Shown here: positions 22,380 to 34,799 of the stretch, one piece after another
Layout of the letters: every line of letters begins with the position of its first letter
Position numbering within the stretch: the stretch's first letter is position 1
Source of the DNA: Siphonodentalium dalli
Lineage: Eukaryota > Mollusca > Scaphopoda > Gadilida > Siphonodentaliidae
Reading direction: 5' to 3'
Length of the DNA: 64,000 nucleotides
NCBI GenBank assembly: GCA_032622095.1
Contig: CP136066.1
Coordinates: 168,530,664-168,594,663 of the forward strand
Made by a program: the position numbers and the translations under genes
Notes under the pieces: model-generated
The model's input: the letters and a program-made list of their open reading frames with translations, nothing else
What the model was told of the DNA's origin: nothing
Databases searched by the model: none

Positions 22380-22640
22380 GTCAGAGTTTGTAACTGCTGT
22401 TGAGCACCGCGGCCGAAAGGCAACTACAACGCGGCCGAATGGCATGTTAACCGTGGTTAAATTTCTGGTTTGTATCATCTTTTTTCAGTTTAATGAACGG
22501 ACACCGTGGCTACTACACCATGGCTGAATGGCAAGTACACTGCGGCCCAACGGTAGTTAGCTGTTGGAGCCGCAGTGAAGTTGCATTTCGGCCGTGGTGG
22601 CAACGCTAACTGCACTGCGGTTAAGTGGACACTTGTTTTG
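22380..22640. repeat. GC-rich imperfect short repeats
   Basis: The word CGGCCGAANGGCA and variants (GCGGCCGAAAGGCAACTACA, GCGGCCGAATGGCATGTTAA, ATGGCTGAATGGCAAGTACA) recur at about 35-60-bp spacing in otherwise AT-rich DNA. The open frames here are products of this repeat. Confidence 0.5.
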
Positions 22641-22984
22641 TTGAGCAGGTAACCTAGTTGGCTAGTATATCTATCTATCTACTTGATACTCCATCGTCCT
22701 CAATGTGCTGAGGAATATGTGGAGGTCCAGGTGCTACCAAGGCCGAGTAACTTTATAACCCTGTGGTGACTCCAGTAGCGTTCTTTAACGTGCACATACC
22801 AAGGCGTGTACACGGGTCAGGCATTAATGTCCGCGCCCGATCGGACAGCGTACTGTTCCCACGACAACATACCTGGACAAGTGTTGTAATGGGGAAGTCG
22901 GAATTTTTGCATACGGATCTTTATTCAGTGATCTCGAATGAGACTTTTCAACCTGACAAACTTGGTATCTGACCGAGTTCTAAT

Positions 22985-23068
22985 TTTTGTCAGAATACCC
23001 TGACCAGGTTGGGAACCCCGGTCCGATAGCACGAGAGACCAGTACGCTACCTCTCGGCCACCGACTTC
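22985..23068 (-). repeat. tRNA-like SINE head
   Basis: On the minus strand, GTGGCCGAGAGGTAGCG (23044-23061) matches a polymerase III A box, and GGGGTTCCCAACC (23006-23020) is a degenerate B box at normal tRNA spacing. The anticodon arm does not fold well and no CCA-acceptor pairing is seen, so it is a tRNA-derived SINE rather than a tRNA gene. Confidence 0.5.
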
Positions 23069-23845
23069 CATATACATATCCCATAAATATTAATTCAAAT
23101 TACATGTCAGAATTTTCTCGAAATCATTTAAAATGTGCATTTAGGCTATAGGGTATAGAAGTTATATTAAAACCGAATAGTTTTCCCCATTTCCGAATCA
23201 GGCGAATGATTTAGATTTTCACAGCTTTTGATTTGTTGTGAATTTTCTCTCATATTGTGTGATAAATACAAGGAATCCGACTTACCTAACTCAGAATTAA
23301 TAACACGATGAGTTCCAATAGCCGTGAATAGGAATTGTAACAGTAAAATCCCTTAATTAATTTAAACGATGTGTGATTTCAGAATTTGGAACAGAAAACT
23401 GTCAACATGACCGCTTTCTGTAAAGTTTCACAGAGCGCTGCGACTAAACAAACAACATCTCCGTCAGCTGTCCATGGCCTTGTCTTATCTTCGTAAAATC
23501 CTGTGTTATGTATCGCAGCACCTCTGATTCTGTTGAGCCATAGTAAATTTTATTTCATAAAGTCTGAATTTCATACGATTATCAGTAATGCACACTCATT
23601 CAGCCGCGGATATGATTGGAATTTCCAACTTCAACGATTCAACAAAATTTACTGGAACAATAACGCATGCGCGTTGTACTTATTTTCTGCTTCCGTTATA
23701 TGACGTATGACGTAACATATTCACGGAAGGATAAACAGACACCCGAGCCGAAACATTACTTTCGTCCAGCATGGACTAGCGCAAGTAATGATAGTCAAAA
23801 TTAGAAAACTGAGAAAGAAGACAAAATCAATACAGAAACATTCAA

Positions 23846-24846
23846 TTAGGATAAGTAAAACTGAGTCATTTCTTCAGCTTTTTGCAGTTTTTTTTTCTCC
23901 CTCGTTTCTAATTCTATCTGCTTTTTCTTTTGCGCTGCCAGCCTTTGCTTCTCGATTTCTTCTAGTCTTAATTGAAATTTTGTTCTTATTTCACGGCCCA
24001 ATTTTCTTGATTCTTCCAACAGTTTATTCTTTTTCTCATCACTTAGCGCATCCAGCCATTGACCAGTTTTGTTGTGTGTATACATTAGATAGGACTCATT
24101 TGTTAACAGCGTCGCGTTTGGTCGGTATCTCAATAGCTGATCGAGTTGACCAAAAATAAACTCTGGTAGCTTATTATGTTTCATTGTTGATGCTGTCTGA
24201 CTGACTATACTTGCAGAAGGGCTCCAATATTTACCTCCTGGCAAATGATCTGTCACCATTTTCTTGAACAATTGGCTGATGGTGCCGAAGAGTTGTTGCA
24301 ACAGTGGGCACACAATAGCATCAGTCTCCGACTCCTTCAATAAGCATCAGTCTCCGACTCCTTCAATAGATAGTCCAACAACACATCTTCTTTCCTCGAA
24401 TCTCTCTCAAATGGTAAATCTTCTCCTCTCATAAATTTAGATGTTTCATCTGTGCTTCTGGTACAAAGGTCAAAATAATCCACAAGCCTCTTGTAATGAT
24501 CATTCATTTGTAGAATGTGCCCCTCTGCTTCCAGAATTCTCCAAAGAGGGGCACTGATAAACTTTGAAATCATACCAAGGGACCTAAGTCCTGCCAGATA
24601 TAATGCTTCCTTAATATCAAGCGATACAGCTTTCAGTAGAGTGTTAGATGATCCATGGACATTGTCCAAGAAATCGGTGATAGCTTTGTGATGATAATAA
24701 ATAGCGTGGCCAAGAACGAACACCAAATTAAACCTATTATGTTTAAACCTCACTATTTTGTTCCTTCCTAACTTTTTATCTTTCATGTATGTTTTCCAAT
24801 CGGCACTTGCTCCACTTTTTTCATCTTCTCCAGTGGCACACACTTT
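23846..24846 (-). pseudogene. single long coding sequence split by a 26-bp duplication; possible transposon-derived protein
   Basis: The first half starts CATGEDEKSGASADWKTYMK and contains RNKIVRFKHNRFNLVFVLGH, KAVSLDIKEALYLAGLRSLG and ISKFISAPLWRILEAEG. The second half has HNKLPEFIFGQLDQLL and a Lys/Glu-rich coiled-coil end (EIEKQRLAAQKKKQIELETR). At 24316-24367 the 26-mer AGCATCAGTCTCCGACTCCT(TCAATA) is present twice in tandem; 26 is not a multiple of three, so it stops the first frame and shifts the second. Without one copy the frame would be continuous, about 320 codons. The RFN...LLKAV...AGxRALG pattern recalls hAT-like or other multi-copy invertebrate proteins; this is a weak recollection. 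AAAG before TGTGTGCC could be a splice acceptor at the 5' end. Confidence 0.6.
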
Positions 24847-24849
24847 GCA

Positions 24850-27165
24850 GGAAGTCCGGATAAGTCTTAATGTTCCACTCTCACTTCTATGGAACCTACA
24901 AACGGATTTAGATAAAATTTTGTAATCAGGAGAAAACTACTGTATAATCGTAGGAACAATAATGTGGCCCGAGATAGCCCCATCTGTGTACTTGCTATTT
25001 TTGAAAAGCCAACATCAAGCAATCAACTGGTGATCAGTCGGCCGTAACATCACTCACATGACTGTCGTTTGGACACAGTGTCTCTAGCTCCAATAATCAT
25101 TTGTGGAGTTTCAATATGATCCACATGATATTAGGGGGGTACTTTCTTTTTTTGAGGCGTTTATATTTGTATACATGCATATGCAGATTGCTGAAATGTT
25201 TCGAACAAAAGCTGCGAAAAAGGATAAACAATGCAGAACAATGTTAAAATATCCCAGCCATTTGGTAGTTATGTTTAACATTTTGGACTAGTTCTTTGTG
25301 GTAGTTTTCTTGTGAGTTTATACCAGATTGATCCCCTCAGATCACTTTAAGTAATGAAACTGAATGAAATTTTTCTTTGTATAAAGTGACATAATAAAAA
25401 CAATCAGATCTATTATACATGTTGAAAGATGCACATTATGTTGGAGAACTAAGTGTCGAATGGCAATACATGTACTATTCATTTGAAATTACTTTAATCA
25501 GTTTGATAATTAATTTAGAAAACCATCCTGTGTCGTTGACAAGTGTAGGACATTTAGTAGGATAATCTGGGATAATAAACAGATACATGTCAATATCAGA
25601 TTAGATCAGATACCACATATATGTGCTCAAACCATTCTAAACAACTCTTAACATGGAGTACATCTTTCAAATACAATTGTTTGGAAACTCCTTAAACATA
25701 GATTTTGTGTGGTTGATACAAAAAAAATCCAGTAATTCAACCATATAGAAATGACTTGGTATATACACAAATTACACAATGTCTGTCATGTTGATTCATG
25801 TGGGGTTAATAAGATCAGCGATGTTCCACAAAGTATTTAAACATGGCTATTTATGATAATTTCTGCAACATGTTGGCTACTTTCTTTTTTAATGTCTCCC
25901 ATTTTCGGAGGTGGATCACCCCACCCGACATTTTGCTTTGTCTAATGGCACTCAAACAGTCCTGTTGACTCGGACATTTCTTTGGTATTTCCTTGGAGAA
26001 ATATTGTTTGAACAATGTATTTCATCTTCTTTACTAGCTGGACCATGGTACTTTTATTGCTGAAACATATAAGATATGAACTTACAAGTGCATTATTGAT
26101 TGACACAGCAGAGGCGGACTGGCCATATGGTCTATCGGGAAATTTCCCGGTGGGCCCCCTCCAAAATCCCAAAACTTGCACAGATCAGTAGTAACATTCC
26201 GACGAAAATCTAATGAACATAGAATCGGGCTTTATCAGCAGATATGTGGCGATGGGCCCCGCGTTTTTAAGTTATTCAAAGTATAATAGTCAATCATAAA
26301 ATATCATATCGCAATCCTATGTATGCCAATTAAACAAGTCAATAAAAATCCCCGTTTAACCGAACAAAAAAATTCGCCAAAGATTTTCTGAAAGCAGAAG
26401 CGATTCTGTATAGTGACCAATTAGATACAATATAAAGCTTTGTTCAGACTGGACGTGCCGACGTGGGTATAATAATTGGCTAAAATCGAACATTTCGAAT
26501 GTTCTTTGGCTCAAAATCACAACAGTTGGAAATGTTGTACTGTTAATCCCTGTATTATTACAGTTACTTCAGCCCAATGCTAACTTTTGGTGGGTCTTCC
26601 CTTCGGATAGCTGGCAGCACCCAGTCCACGTTTGAAAATTTGACGCTACATTCCTCGATATGACAAACTATTTGGTCTGAAAAGGAGGAGTACTTACTCG
26701 TTGTATCTTGCATGATAACAATAGAAAACATAACATGTGTGCGCTACGGGTACGTGCATGGACAAATTGAACTTAGATGAGGCAGCAAGACATATCAAAA
26801 TATGGACAATATATAGTGGTATACCAGGCAATATGCCACCTGTTCTTCAAATAACGTATAACCCTGACCCAGTGACACCGAAAAATCCACATCACTTTCA
26901 GAACGCGGGACGCATTCAAGCTGGAGGGAGTGATAAATCACCAGGGGATATTAGGACTTAGAACTGTTAATAATTTAGTTTTTTATTTTGTGAATGTGTT
27001 AGGCCTTTAAGAGAATAGGATTACTTGCCTGTCGGGTCAAAATTAATTAGTCTTAATTGTCATATTCATTTAATCAAACCTGTTAATTTATGTTGGTAGC
27101 TTTTAATTGTTTTGCCTCTTGGCTCATCTACTTCATTAATCTTAATTGATGTATTTCAATTAATC
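24850..27165. other. gene-poor stretch
   Basis: AT-rich, no supported gene. A minus-strand donor-like site (ACGA|GTAAGTACTCC at about 26690) follows a short open frame, but no acceptor or protein-like segment goes with it. Confidence 0.4.
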
Positions 27166-27169
27166 ATAG

Positions 27170-27412
27170 ATCCTGAGGAAACTGTTCATGAATTTTGTGA
27201 AACAGTGATACAGAGAATCAATCAAGACTGTCATCAGAAAGCAAAAAATGATCGAGAAACGCACCCAAGAGGATCTTCCCATCGGAGAGGTACGATTCAT
27301 GAAGTATGGTCTGGATGTGAATTTTAATGCTGGAGGTGACGCAAAATCCATGCGTAAGAATTCAACAGTAACATACTGGGAGAAGTGGCGAGAATTATTA
27401 ACCTATTGTTGA
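27170..27412 (+). pseudogene. possible terminal exon with an in-frame TGA, unrecognised
   Basis: After TTAATCATAG one frame reads ILRKLFMNFVKQ, a TGA, then YRESIKTVIRKQKMIEKRTQ, EDLPIGEVRFMKYGLDVNFN and AGGDAKSMRKNSTVTYWEKW, ending at TGA 27410-27412. The part after the first stop is 69 codons and protein-like. Another frame is open over the first 150 bp, so a shift is possible. No family recognised. Confidence 0.3.
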
Positions 27413-29320
27413 AGCATCGTGTTCATTTGGATATTTGCAATGCAATGGGCATCAAGTTAAAAAACCAGGAAAATTCATGCTATATCATTAGTAACTTTGA
27501 ATCTGAGTTTCCTGTTTCTATATACCATGGTTTGACCAACTTGAGACTAATAAGTCCATAATGTGGGCTCATATTAAGTATTACACACGTACTGTTAGAA
27601 AATAGAAATAGTTAATGAAACAAAAAATGTTTGCCTGCATACCGTCCCTATTTTTGTTCAGCTCGTTAGTGGAAACAAGTGTCTTTTTTTTAAGGCCTAA
27701 GCAAAATATAGAAGTGGAAAACAAATCATGACTGGCAAAGAAAACTAAACAGTTCATTCCATTTATGTATGTTTCTAAAACATCAAAATCATTGTCGGAA
27801 CAAAAGGAACAAACTTGAGAGAATTCAAAAGGATTAAACAAACATAAACAACCAAAGTGTAAATCTTCCAGTTGATCCATTTTCAGATTAAAAAAGCAAA
27901 ATTAAAAAAGAAAACGTGAAATCAAGCACAAATTCAGCTCAGTCTGGAAATCCGTGTGAAATGGCCCTTCCCAATTTTCCAAGTTTGGATGATTTTGCCA
28001 GTGTGAGAGAATTTTCATTATCTCTGAAATTGATATACAGAATGGTGTTGTGATCATAAAATCTTAGATATATAAATATAATTATCGGACAAAACTGGTT
28101 TTCGAAACCCCATTGAGCCACCACGTCAGTGTCAGAAAATAAAAATAATTGAAGTATAATAAAGCAAAGAGAATTTAATACAATAATGTACTAACAGTAA
28201 TGCACGGTAGTCAAAATTAGAAGACTGGCAACGTAATTGGAATGGACAACAGGGTATAATTTGTCCAAGTTTGCATCGCAACATGAAATCTCACTGTCGC
28301 GATAGAATATACCAGCAACGATCAGCACATTCGGTCCGAATAAGGTGTGATTCTGTGCTTAGACATTTGAGCAAAATAATTATTTCCATCAAAACATTCA
28401 TTGAAATAGTCATCTATGTCACCAAATGCAGAACAATTATGTTTTATTATAATGTATAAAAATTGTAATATTTCTTATATGCAGTTGCATGTATAGTTAA
28501 TGCGTATATGCAAGTTAGCGGGTAAACATTACATTTGCACAATGATAAGCTTCACTTATAATTTTCAGTATGAGGGTACCTTCATGGTGTAATCAACTCC
28601 TCCCACAGTTTTCATCCTAGAGATTTGAAACTTCATAATATTGTTGCCCATATATTGAAGATGTGCAACATGTATATAGACGACGGATTGTTTTTTTTTT
28701 TACGGAGTTATTAACCCTTTTCGACTTAGAAAATTTCAACATTTAAAAATATTTCTTTAACAAAGCGGCATCGACTTGCCACCTTTTCGGGAGACTCTGT
28801 GGTCAGCTGACCTTTTATTATCCGCACCAACAATCGATATCTCTGCATGCATTCATCACACATTTATTCATCTGAATTAATTTTAATACAGCAAACCAGT
28901 AATAATAGTAATAAATAAGATTGCATTTAAATATTAGTTTTGCATCATATATGTATTGTTTTGGGATAATTTGGGGGGGGGGGGGGGGGTGTCCGTTTAT
29001 TATAATAAACATTCAACCCCGCACAATTGTCCCATATTATATAAGTTGTATTTATAATTTTATACCTGTAATTTATAGGTTACCTATCGGTTTAAAATTT
29101 AGTTTAAAATTTATTTTTGTTGCAGAATAACGTACAAGTTATCCATGTTGTCATAAAATTTTCAATATGCATGGTGCGATCAAATATAGGCATTGTCATT
29201 AACTGAACGTTAATGTAGATCAGTTATCATATATATATATATATATACCCGTACCTATGTTCACAATCAATGTGCATATATGCTTGCATAAATACGATTA
29301 CTTAGCTATTATATCTTTCA
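27413..29320. other. gene-poor stretch
   Basis: Contains a 17-G run (28973-28989) and a (TA)n tract (about 29233-29247). A 99-codon minus-strand frame (27581-27880, Phe/Cys-rich) has no motif or splice support and is not called. Confidence 0.45.
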
Positions 29321-29349
29321 GAATAGAACATTCCATACTAATAATATAT

Positions 29350-29460
29350 ATACGGCATCGAAAATTTGGTGCAGATTCGGTCTCGGAAAATTGGTGCCAA
29401 TTCATTAGCGGAAAGTAGGTACCAATTCGCTATCGGAAATTCAGTACCAATTCAACACAT
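29350..29460. repeat. short tandem repeat, four units of about 30 bp
   Basis: The word TCGGAAAATTGGTGCCAATTC and variants repeat four times. The leading piece (AGAACATTCCATAC ... GGCATCGAAAATTTGG) recurs at 31668-31710, on the other side of the fold-back array, so the two form flanking direct repeats. Confidence 0.6.
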
Positions 29461-29724
29461 TTTACTGCTGGAAACAATCCGACTTTAACTGGATTCCATT
29501 GCAATCATTCACTGCATTGTGAAATTGAATAATTAGGTTATAATCTCAGTATTATCTCACCCGGAGAGCACATGGTATATATTTTCTGGTTCATATATAC
29601 ATATGTGTATAATTTAATCTAATTATAACTGTAATTTATCAGTAACATAATTGAGGAGTGATCCAGTAATGTTGTCTTAAAATGGGCAAGAGATATATTA
29701 TTTGATATGATAAAATTAACCAAT

Positions 29725-31530
29725 ACCAGTAACAGTCACAATCAGGCCGGCGCTCTCATTGCGCTGCAAAAGTATCAAAGCGCCCACCTAAACGCACTAA
29801 GGTCTCCAAGAACCGATTGGTGACGCAGTGGACACTGTCTACAACTGGCGAGGATCTCCATGGTCGCACATAGGTGCCAGAGCGCATGCACAAAACAATC
29901 GCAGAGGCTCGGCGTTCTGACCAGGACGTAGTACTGTCGCGCATATTAGCTTCTCGTGGTCCCAGCAAGAAATTAATCTTGTCTTTTGCGACTACAGTAA
30001 GCTTAATCAAATTCTCACTACGTGTCTTTCCCGTCCTTAATATGCCCAATGAGGCTCTGTCCAAAACTTATTGCGCTGTCATGGGGTGTTATGGACTGGT
30101 TCCCCCTCATAGAACGTCCACATTGTGCTGGTGCTCGATTTACGCCCAAGCGTTATACATGGCGTTTACAGCAGGTTTACAGTACAATCCCACTTTGAAA
30201 TGCGGTCTGCTCATACCACTGTCACACTCCGCTGCGATCAGGCTGGCGTTTTCTTTGAGTTGAAGAAGTATCAAAATACGAGTAACACACAGTGGAAACG
30301 CGGAAAATTTTCAGAAATTTTCAATCTGTTAAAACAAGAGAACCAATGTCAGAAATGGTAACGCGCTCAAGATCATATATTATAAACCCAAGAATGTAAT
30401 TGTAGAATATAAAATATATTGGTTTTGCGAATGACCAACTCAGAATTCCGTTAAATAACAATAACAGCCAGCCCCTAATTAACGAACCGGTGGCCGACTC
30501 GACCGTCTCCGACCACAACCCCCAGTGGGCTGCAGAAATTTCTTTCATTTGTAATTGACATATAGTTTATCACAAACCAAAAATCAACATTAATCAACGT
30601 TGATTAACACAATAAACGAAATTGAATTTCCCCAACTACATGCACCTTTTACGGGACTCGGCCTCCAGCTCGCAGTTTGACTTTTAATCATCCCAAAAAT
30701 TCCCATTCTATAAATAAAACTAATAAAACACCCATTGATAATGTCAGCCCGCACGCGAAACGAGACACTCCCCACCAGTTATAGATGCGGCGCGCGTGAC
30801 AAGCTGTGCTCCTATCCCGCGTATCACGTTTTCATCGCCCTCTTTGTACGACCCATTGCGTTACTGCTTTGTCAAGTCTCACGCTCTCACTACGTTTTCT
30901 CCACGCCGTAAGCGCTCTTAATGCGTTCAAGTCGTTGTCATTGCGTTGTTGGCACGCTTTGCGCTGTCATGGCGACGGTACTACGTCTGGTCAGAAAGCC
31001 GAACCTCTGCGCTTGTTTTGTGCATGCACAAAACAAGCGCGGCGCTCTGGGGCGATCACTGAGACCCTCTCCCGTCCTAGCCAGTGTCCACTGCGTCACC
31101 AATACGTTCTTGGATACCTTACTGCGCTTTGCTTGGCGCTTTGATTATTTTTCAGCGCAATGCAAGCGCCGGCCTGATCGCAGCGGAGTGACAGTAGTTT
31201 AATCTGACAGCTAATCTATTGCGGAGTATTTGGTATTTTCCCCACAACCTAAAAACTGACTATGACTGGAGAACGCAGGAGGCGCTATCTGTACTCTCCG
31301 CGCCCGCGCAGAGAACGTTTTGCGAACTTATTGAGAACGTACTAGCATCACAATGACAGCGACTTGTACGCACTGAGAGCGTGAGACTTGACAAAGTAGG
31401 AACGCAATAGGAGCATACTTTGTTTTAAAAGTTTGACAATTTTCGACAGTTTTTGGCGCTCCTCCTGCGTGTTACTCATATGTTGGTACTTTTGCAGCGC
31501 AGTGAGAGCGCCGGCCTGAGTGTGACAGGG
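29725..31530. repeat. complex nested fold-back (inverted repeat) array
   Basis: Left arm 29735-29890 (GGCCGGCGCTCTCATTGCGC, ... GTGACGCAGTGGACACTGTC) is the imperfect reverse complement of 31030-31195. A partial left-arm copy lies at 30215-30270 and a partial right-arm end at 31480-31530. Inside, 30850-30945 (TTTGTCAAGTCTCACGCTCT) pairs with 31350-31412. The block is GC-richer than its surroundings and full of GCGC words. The open frames in it are by-products. Confidence 0.8.
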
Positions 31531-31714
31531 GTTTAACTGAATGTTAGTTTAAATTATGTATAATATACACGCCTCACAATATATACATGTGTATCATTAT
31601 GGCGGCATAGATACATGTACACTCGATTGCTATAAGCTGTTACATATAATTGTTTCAGATAAAATTAGAACATTCCATACCTGAACGGCATCGGAAAATT
31701 GGTACCGATATATA

Positions 31715-33230
31715 TCCAATTTAGTTACACTGATCATTTTAATTTGACCAATGATATTTTACGATCACTGCAATAGATACACATGTTTATTTGAACACAT
31801 AACAACACTGTCCGAAAAGCAAAAACAGAGAGCGTTGTATTTTCCAGATAGCTGTCTAACCAATATTTACAATACAGTTTCAATGTGGTTAATTTACTAA
31901 TTATACTGTTTATGGTAAACTCTGAACGTAAAATAATTAAAGTTTCACATATTGTTTTGGAACTTTGATTCTGCAAACCTGAAAAAGAAAACAAAATAGT
32001 CTATTGTGTTCATCACCATTATTTTAGCTTAAGAAAGCACATTTTCGGTCAAAGATATCTCAAGGTAGAAAACAATATGACTTCTTCGTCTTGCTGTTAA
32101 GTTGAACGGTGCCTAGAGAAAATAGTCTCAACACAACATATGCCTTGAAATACTTCCAAAGGTCGTGTCACTGTTACGAAAGTAGGCCAGGTCATGACAG
32201 AGTCCGCTCGTCCATGTTCTGGATCGAGAGCATTAGCGAGTGCGTGCATTATGTCTTAACTCCTTCGTTATTCTTTATTGACAATACAAAAAATAAAAAA
32301 TTATATACTAATGGTAGAACTGGAAAAAAGAAGCGATTTTTTAATAGTCAAGTCCGGGGTCAATACTATGAAACTTTTTCTTTGTAAGAAATAACAATTT
32401 ATCATTCCGCCAATACTTTGAACATATGATTACAAACATGAATCACAAATAGTACGTGTTCTTTGTATTTATAAATATCTCCAATCACAAATAATGTTCG
32501 AGTACTATGAAATATAATTTTTCAGTTTTCGCACCCTTAACTAATAAACGGATCTCTTTCGGTGGTTTTTAAAACATCATTGTGGGTGGAACAGCATGAT
32601 GTATAAGTCAAATTGCACAATCGGGGTGGGTGGAGTCGATTTACTTCGGATATCAGTAATAGTAATAATCGATTGAGATTATAGATACCGTTAAATGAGT
32701 TCAATGACGAGTATAGCTGTTGCGATATTACCCCTCCACCCACCATAATGACATTACCCCTCTACCCACCATAACGAATAATAAAGTTACATTCAGGATT
32801 CCAGACCTCATATTACAACATAAAACATCATTAAGTATATTTTCTGCATTGTTCTTTTGAAATTTAAAAAAAAATCAAATATGACATATGAACTAGACTT
32901 ATATATAAGATAAATATATTAACATTTTATTCTTGATAATTATTAAATATATTTTTGATGTCCCTCTAAAACAACGAACTGGTATGAAATAAATACGTAG
33001 ATAATTCAATATCACATAAAAGAGCGTAATTTCTCGGTCCAAACATGTTATTTTATACACTTTAATGAATGATTTGTAAAAATTAGTCTGGAACCCTGAA
33101 TACATTTTAAAAAGAATATACTTAAAAATAACTTATTAAATATCAGTAGCATAGTGTAAAGAAGGTAGAATTGTGAGCTTCTCTTGAAGTTTATGCATTA
33201 CCAGTGAAGGCCGATATAAATACAAACGCT
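31715..33230. other. gene-poor stretch
   Basis: AT-rich DNA without splice-supported or motif-bearing frames. Confidence 0.45.
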
Positions 33231-33235
33231 TGATT

Positions 33236-33325
33236 TACTCCCCTCCCAACCCTATTTACACGCCTTCCCGACCATATTTACATCCCCTCCCAACCATATT
33301 TACATCCCCTCCCAACCATATTGTT
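33236..33325. repeat. minisatellite, about 22-bp unit, four copies
   Basis: TTTACATCCCCTCCCAACCATA repeats with small changes; strongly pyrimidine-rich on the plus strand. Confidence 0.8.
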
Positions 33326-33856
33326 AGTCCTCTTTTTTATTTGGATATCTTTTTATGTTATTATTTTTCTCATGTCGTCGACTTACATTTCAATGACCCG
33401 TTAGAAATAATAATGCAAAATACATGATTAATCAGTCCATTGTGACCAAATGGGACAACCTAAATCACCTTTTATTATATAAGATAGGATACTGCGTCAA
33501 TATCTAGAACTGTTCATGAACATTTATGTCAGGAAGAATACAATATTTAAAAAAATCGCCTTCCCGCAAGTTACCGCTCCATTTTTCTGAAAACAGTTGG
33601 ATGTAATTAAATCTAGAATTTCTTTATATTGACCTAACGGAAACATAGTTTATCCACTTGTCGAATTAATATTCACAAAGAGACGTTAAATTGAGTAACA
33701 AATGTCAGAAAGTCTTGACACGTGAGTTATTGAGAATACAATATAAAATACCTTGGATTTGGCGTATATATAACTTGCTACATCTGAACACAATTAATGT
33801 CCAGTTTGTCGCGATGTGGTGCCAGTTCGGTATTGCATCAATAATGTCACGTTGAA

Positions 33857-34783
33857 TTAATCTTGAACTTCACATGACATGTCTGTTGATGAATTAATAT
33901 TGTTGAAGTGTTCCACTTCCAATCCAATGCATTCCTTGTCATGTCTTAACAGCTTAGCTTTCTTCCCGATTGCGAGGCGTGCAGCATATACCGAATAATC
34001 TTCGGTAGACTTCAATTTCCTCGCCTCGATTCTTTCGAAAACCCGATCGTCTTGGGCTTTCATCTTCTTCGCCAAATTGAAAGCAGATTGGACTTTCTTA
34101 GCATTATTCTGCTTCTCCTTGGACTCCAACATTCCCGCCATACGATCGTAATCTAGTTTGGCTTTCCTCTGTCTATCTACAAATATCTCTTCCCTGATGC
34201 AATATGCATGCCTCATCTTAGCTTCTTGCGTGGATAAGACGACATCCGCGGAAGGGGTCTGTGTGTCAGACTGACTCCTCTGAAGAAGATTGGTCTGTAT
34301 TCGAAGTGGCTTCGGAATTTCCCATGTTTTCTCCTCAGATGTTGAGACAAAACATGAAACTCCGCCATCCGTTGTCTTGGTGCATAACAGTCCCTCTTTT
34401 TCCAGTTCAGACTGCTTGGTCATTGACTCATCTGAGACATGTTCAGATGGGGACACTGTCTCGTACATTTCATAATATGAATTTGATTGTCAAAAATTAT
34501 GTAAATGACACAATTGACTCGGATATTGAGCTGACGGCTTCTGTAGGAGTCGGTGTCTGTTGAGGACAAGGGCATCTGCCTCTTCGAGAGTTCCAATGGG
34601 AGTATATGATTCTTCCTGGAAGTGCTGACTGGCAAAATTTTCACCAGCGTCTGCTATGTCATCTTCATCTTTTTTGGGCCGCAAACAGCTTAGCATGAGC
34701 GTAAAGGGAACAGCTATGGCACTGCGCACATTTTCCAGCACTACTTGGATTTCAAATCCAATTTCATTCAATCTCTTTCTCAA
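33857..34783 (-). CDS. Lys/Glu-rich, probably coiled-coil protein, one in-frame stop
   Basis: One minus-strand frame runs 34783 to 33857 with a single TGA (34490-34492). The first part (KRLNEIGFEIQVVLENVRSA, MLSCLRPKKDEDDIADAGEN) and second part (MYETVSPSEHVSDESMTKQS ... VDRQRKAKLDYDRMAGMLES, AKKVQSAFNLAKKMKAQDDR, IEARKLKSTEDYSVYAARLA) are both protein-like. The last 110 residues are highly charged and helix-prone. Either the TGA is a nonsense change (or sequence error), or the first part is a separate exon. The second part alone is a 203-codon frame with its own ATG, ending EVQD. GC content and codon use stand out against the flanks. No family recognised. Confidence 0.5.
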
Positions 34784-34799
34784 CGCTCTTTTCTACATT

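Noticed and set aside
22192-22527. 111-codon plus-strand frame
   Set aside because: Runs through GC-rich short repeats (CGGCCGAANGGCA); the peptide is not protein-like.
22985-23068. Functional tRNA gene
   Set aside because: A and B boxes are present, but the acceptor and anticodon stems do not form.
27581-27880. 99-codon Phe/Cys-rich minus-strand frame
   Set aside because: Composition follows local AT-richness; no splice site, motif or repeat partner.
29756-31202. Several 75-130-codon frames
   Set aside because: They lie in inverted GC-rich repeats and differ between arms; no motif, start or splice support.
33236-33325. CRISPR array
   Set aside because: A head-to-tail minisatellite without unique spacers or cas genes. 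No CRISPR array was seen anywhere in the window.
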